From positions 1 through 7,332 of the forward strand of contig DTUH01000279.1 of the NCBI GenBank assembly GCA_012964265.1: a stretch of DNA of 7,332 bases, read 5' to 3'. The DNA is from Candidatus Lambdaproteobacteria bacterium. Lineage in GTDB: Bacteria; SAR324; NAC60-12. A program made the translations under genes and the position numbers. Below the pieces are notes generated by a model. The model saw only the letters and a program-made list of their open reading frames with translations. It did not search any database and was not told the origin of the DNA. The stretch's first letter is position 1. The number at the start of each line of letters is the position of its first letter. Of the stretch, positions 6,337 through 7,332 are shown piece by piece.

Positions 6337-7332
6337 TTAAAATTTTGCCGCCAGTTCTGCAGCATCATTAATGGCCGTTTTGGCATCAAGCCCCAGAGCT
6401 TGCCTGGCACCTCCAATTACATGTACCTCGAATCCGGATTCACGTAGAGAAGTTTCCAGTTCCCGTCTAGGTTCCTGTCCTGCGGCAACAATTACATTAT
6501 CCACATCCATTACTATTTCTTGCGGTTCTTCGCCTTTTTTCAAGGCAACTTTCACGTGCAGTCCGGAATCATCGATTTTAAGATAAGTTGCTCCCGGAAG
6601 GAGTTGAACACCGTGTGATTTTAAAGTTTGGATGTGAGCCCAACCCGTTGTTTTTCCAAGCCGTTTACCTATCTTGTCTGTAGAACGCTGAAAAACCGTT
6701 ACTTCCCTTTTTTTAGGTTTACGAAGCGCCAAAGCTTTTTCCGAATCCAGAATTCCATAACCCTGTAAATACTCCGGAACATCTCCTGAATAAGGAGTTT
6801 GCGCTGTCAGAAAATGTGCTACGTCAATACCAATCCCTCCTGCTCCAATCACTGCAACTTTGTTTCCGACAGGACATTCCTTGTCTAAAACATCCAAATA
6901 ACTCAAGACTTTAGCATGATCGGCTCCTTCCAGTTCCAATTCACGAGGTCGTACTCCGGTAGCTAAAACGACTGCGTCATAATTTCCTGCAACAATAGTA
7001 TCTTGATTTACGCATTGTCCCAATTTTAATTCTACTCCATATTTTTCCAACATCACGCGATAGAAGCGAAGAGTTTCATAAAATTCCTGTTTGCCCGGAA
7101 TTTTCACAGCTAAGTTGATTTGTCCGCCAAGTTTAGAACGTTGATCAAACAAAGTCACACGATGTCCACGCATTGCTGAAATATAGGCTGCAGTCATTCC
7201 GGCCGGTCCGGCGCCGATCACAGCAATAGATTTTGATCTGGCAGCTGGCTCGTAATTTAATTCGGTTTCGTGTCCCGCACGTGGATTAACCATACAAGTT
7301 GCTGTTTTCATCTGAAAAATTTGATCCAGACA
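6337..7332 (-). CDS. fadH: 2,4-dienoyl-CoA reductase (NADPH), C-terminal part (5' end beyond window)
   Basis: FadH is an iron-sulfur flavoenzyme (FMN, FAD, 4Fe-4S) that reduces 2,4-dienoyl-CoA in the breakdown of unsaturated fatty acids. The visible 331 residues continue in frame past the window edge, so the internal ATG at 7311 is not the start and the N-terminal flavin-reductase barrel lies outside. The first visible residue is a Cys, followed by LDQIF and, after eleven residues, a second Cys before MVNPRAG; this is the second half of the 4Fe-4S site. The FAD-binding GAGPAG is at about 40-45 of the visible part, and the NADPH-binding GAGGIG at about 163-168. IPGKQEFYETLRFYR, VLSYLDVL, LGKTTGWAHIQTL and KIDDSGLHV match E. 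coli FadH closely. The end (GLDAKTAINDAAELAAKF) is natural. Other NADH:flavin oxidoreductases of this fold are possible but fit less well. The adjacent upstream DNA belongs to a truncated gene on the other strand. Confidence 0.9.
   Translation of the reverse strand, partial: CLDQIFQMKTATCMVNPRAGHETELNYEPAARSKSIAVIGAGPAGMTAAYISAMRGHRVTLFDQRSKLGGQINLAVKIPGKQEFYETLRFYRVMLEKYGVELKLGQCVNQDTIVAGNYDAVVLATGVRPRELELEGADHAKVLSYLDVLDKECPVGNKVAVIGAGGIGIDVAHFLTAQTPYSGDVPEYLQGYGILDSEKALALRKPKKREVTVFQRSTDKIGKRLGKTTGWAHIQTLKSHGVQLLPGATYLKIDDSGLHVKVALKKGEEPQEIVMDVDNVIVAAGQEPRRELETSLRESGFEVHVIGGARQALGLDAKTAINDAAELAAKF

Noticed and set aside
5329..6337. An insertion sequence or integron-like mosaic causing the gene pieces
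   Set aside because: No transposase, terminal inverted repeats, attC-like sites or target duplications are visible at the breakpoints.
6337..6447. C-terminal extension of the aminotransferase frame
   Set aside because: These codons are the reverse complement of the conserved end of fadH, so the protein they spell is accidental.
1..7332. tRNA, rRNA, CRISPR arrays or a new defence system
   Set aside because: No tandem repeats, cloverleaf-like segments or defence-type protein motifs were found on reading both strands; the gaps are short and accounted for.

Overview
The window reads as chromosomal DNA of a Gram-negative, most likely alphaproteobacterial, heterotroph. The first 5.3 kb follow, gene by gene, the alpha-glucoside uptake operon aglE-aglF-aglG-aglA known from Sinorhizobium and relatives. 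The remaining 2 kb carry pieces of serine-cycle (C1 assimilation) genes plus a FadH-type 2,4-dienoyl-CoA reductase. The assignment rests on protein families recalled from memory; no database search was run.

Layout. Positions 1-1271 (+): aglE, the periplasmic alpha-glucoside-binding protein. Its signal-peptide start lies before the window, and a one-frame slip at an A8 run (907-914) breaks it. Positions 1272-1448: a non-coding gap with a 9-bp hairpin. Positions 1449-2453 and 2450-3601 (+): permeases aglF and aglG, overlapping by ATGA. Positions 3658-5328 (+): aglA, an intact GH13 alpha-glucosidase. The ATPase gene aglK that would normally follow is not present.

From the aglA stop codon the gene content changes abruptly. 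Positions 5329-5730 (-) hold a damaged N-terminal part of malate-CoA ligase beta subunit (mtkA). Positions 5746-6019 (-) hold only the last 90 or so codons of malyl-CoA lyase (mcl). Positions 6020-6174 are an AT-rich leader, and 6175-6336 (+) hold the first 54 codons of a class-V (serine/alanine-glyoxylate type) aminotransferase. Positions 6337-7332 (-) hold the C-terminal part of fadH, which runs off the window end.

How the genes work together. AglE, AglF and AglG would import alpha-glucosides (sucrose, maltose or trehalose type) with an ATPase encoded elsewhere, and AglA would split them in the cytoplasm. Mtk and Mcl together turn malate into acetyl-CoA and glyoxylate, and a glyoxylate aminotransferase returns glyoxylate to the serine cycle; here all three are broken.

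The striking feature is the run of abrupt truncations between 5329 and 6337, all explicable as deletions, plus two one-frame slips at A-runs. This is either real gene decay or a chimeric or error-bearing assembly (for example from an amplified single cell or a metagenome). I see no new defence, mobile or RNA system.
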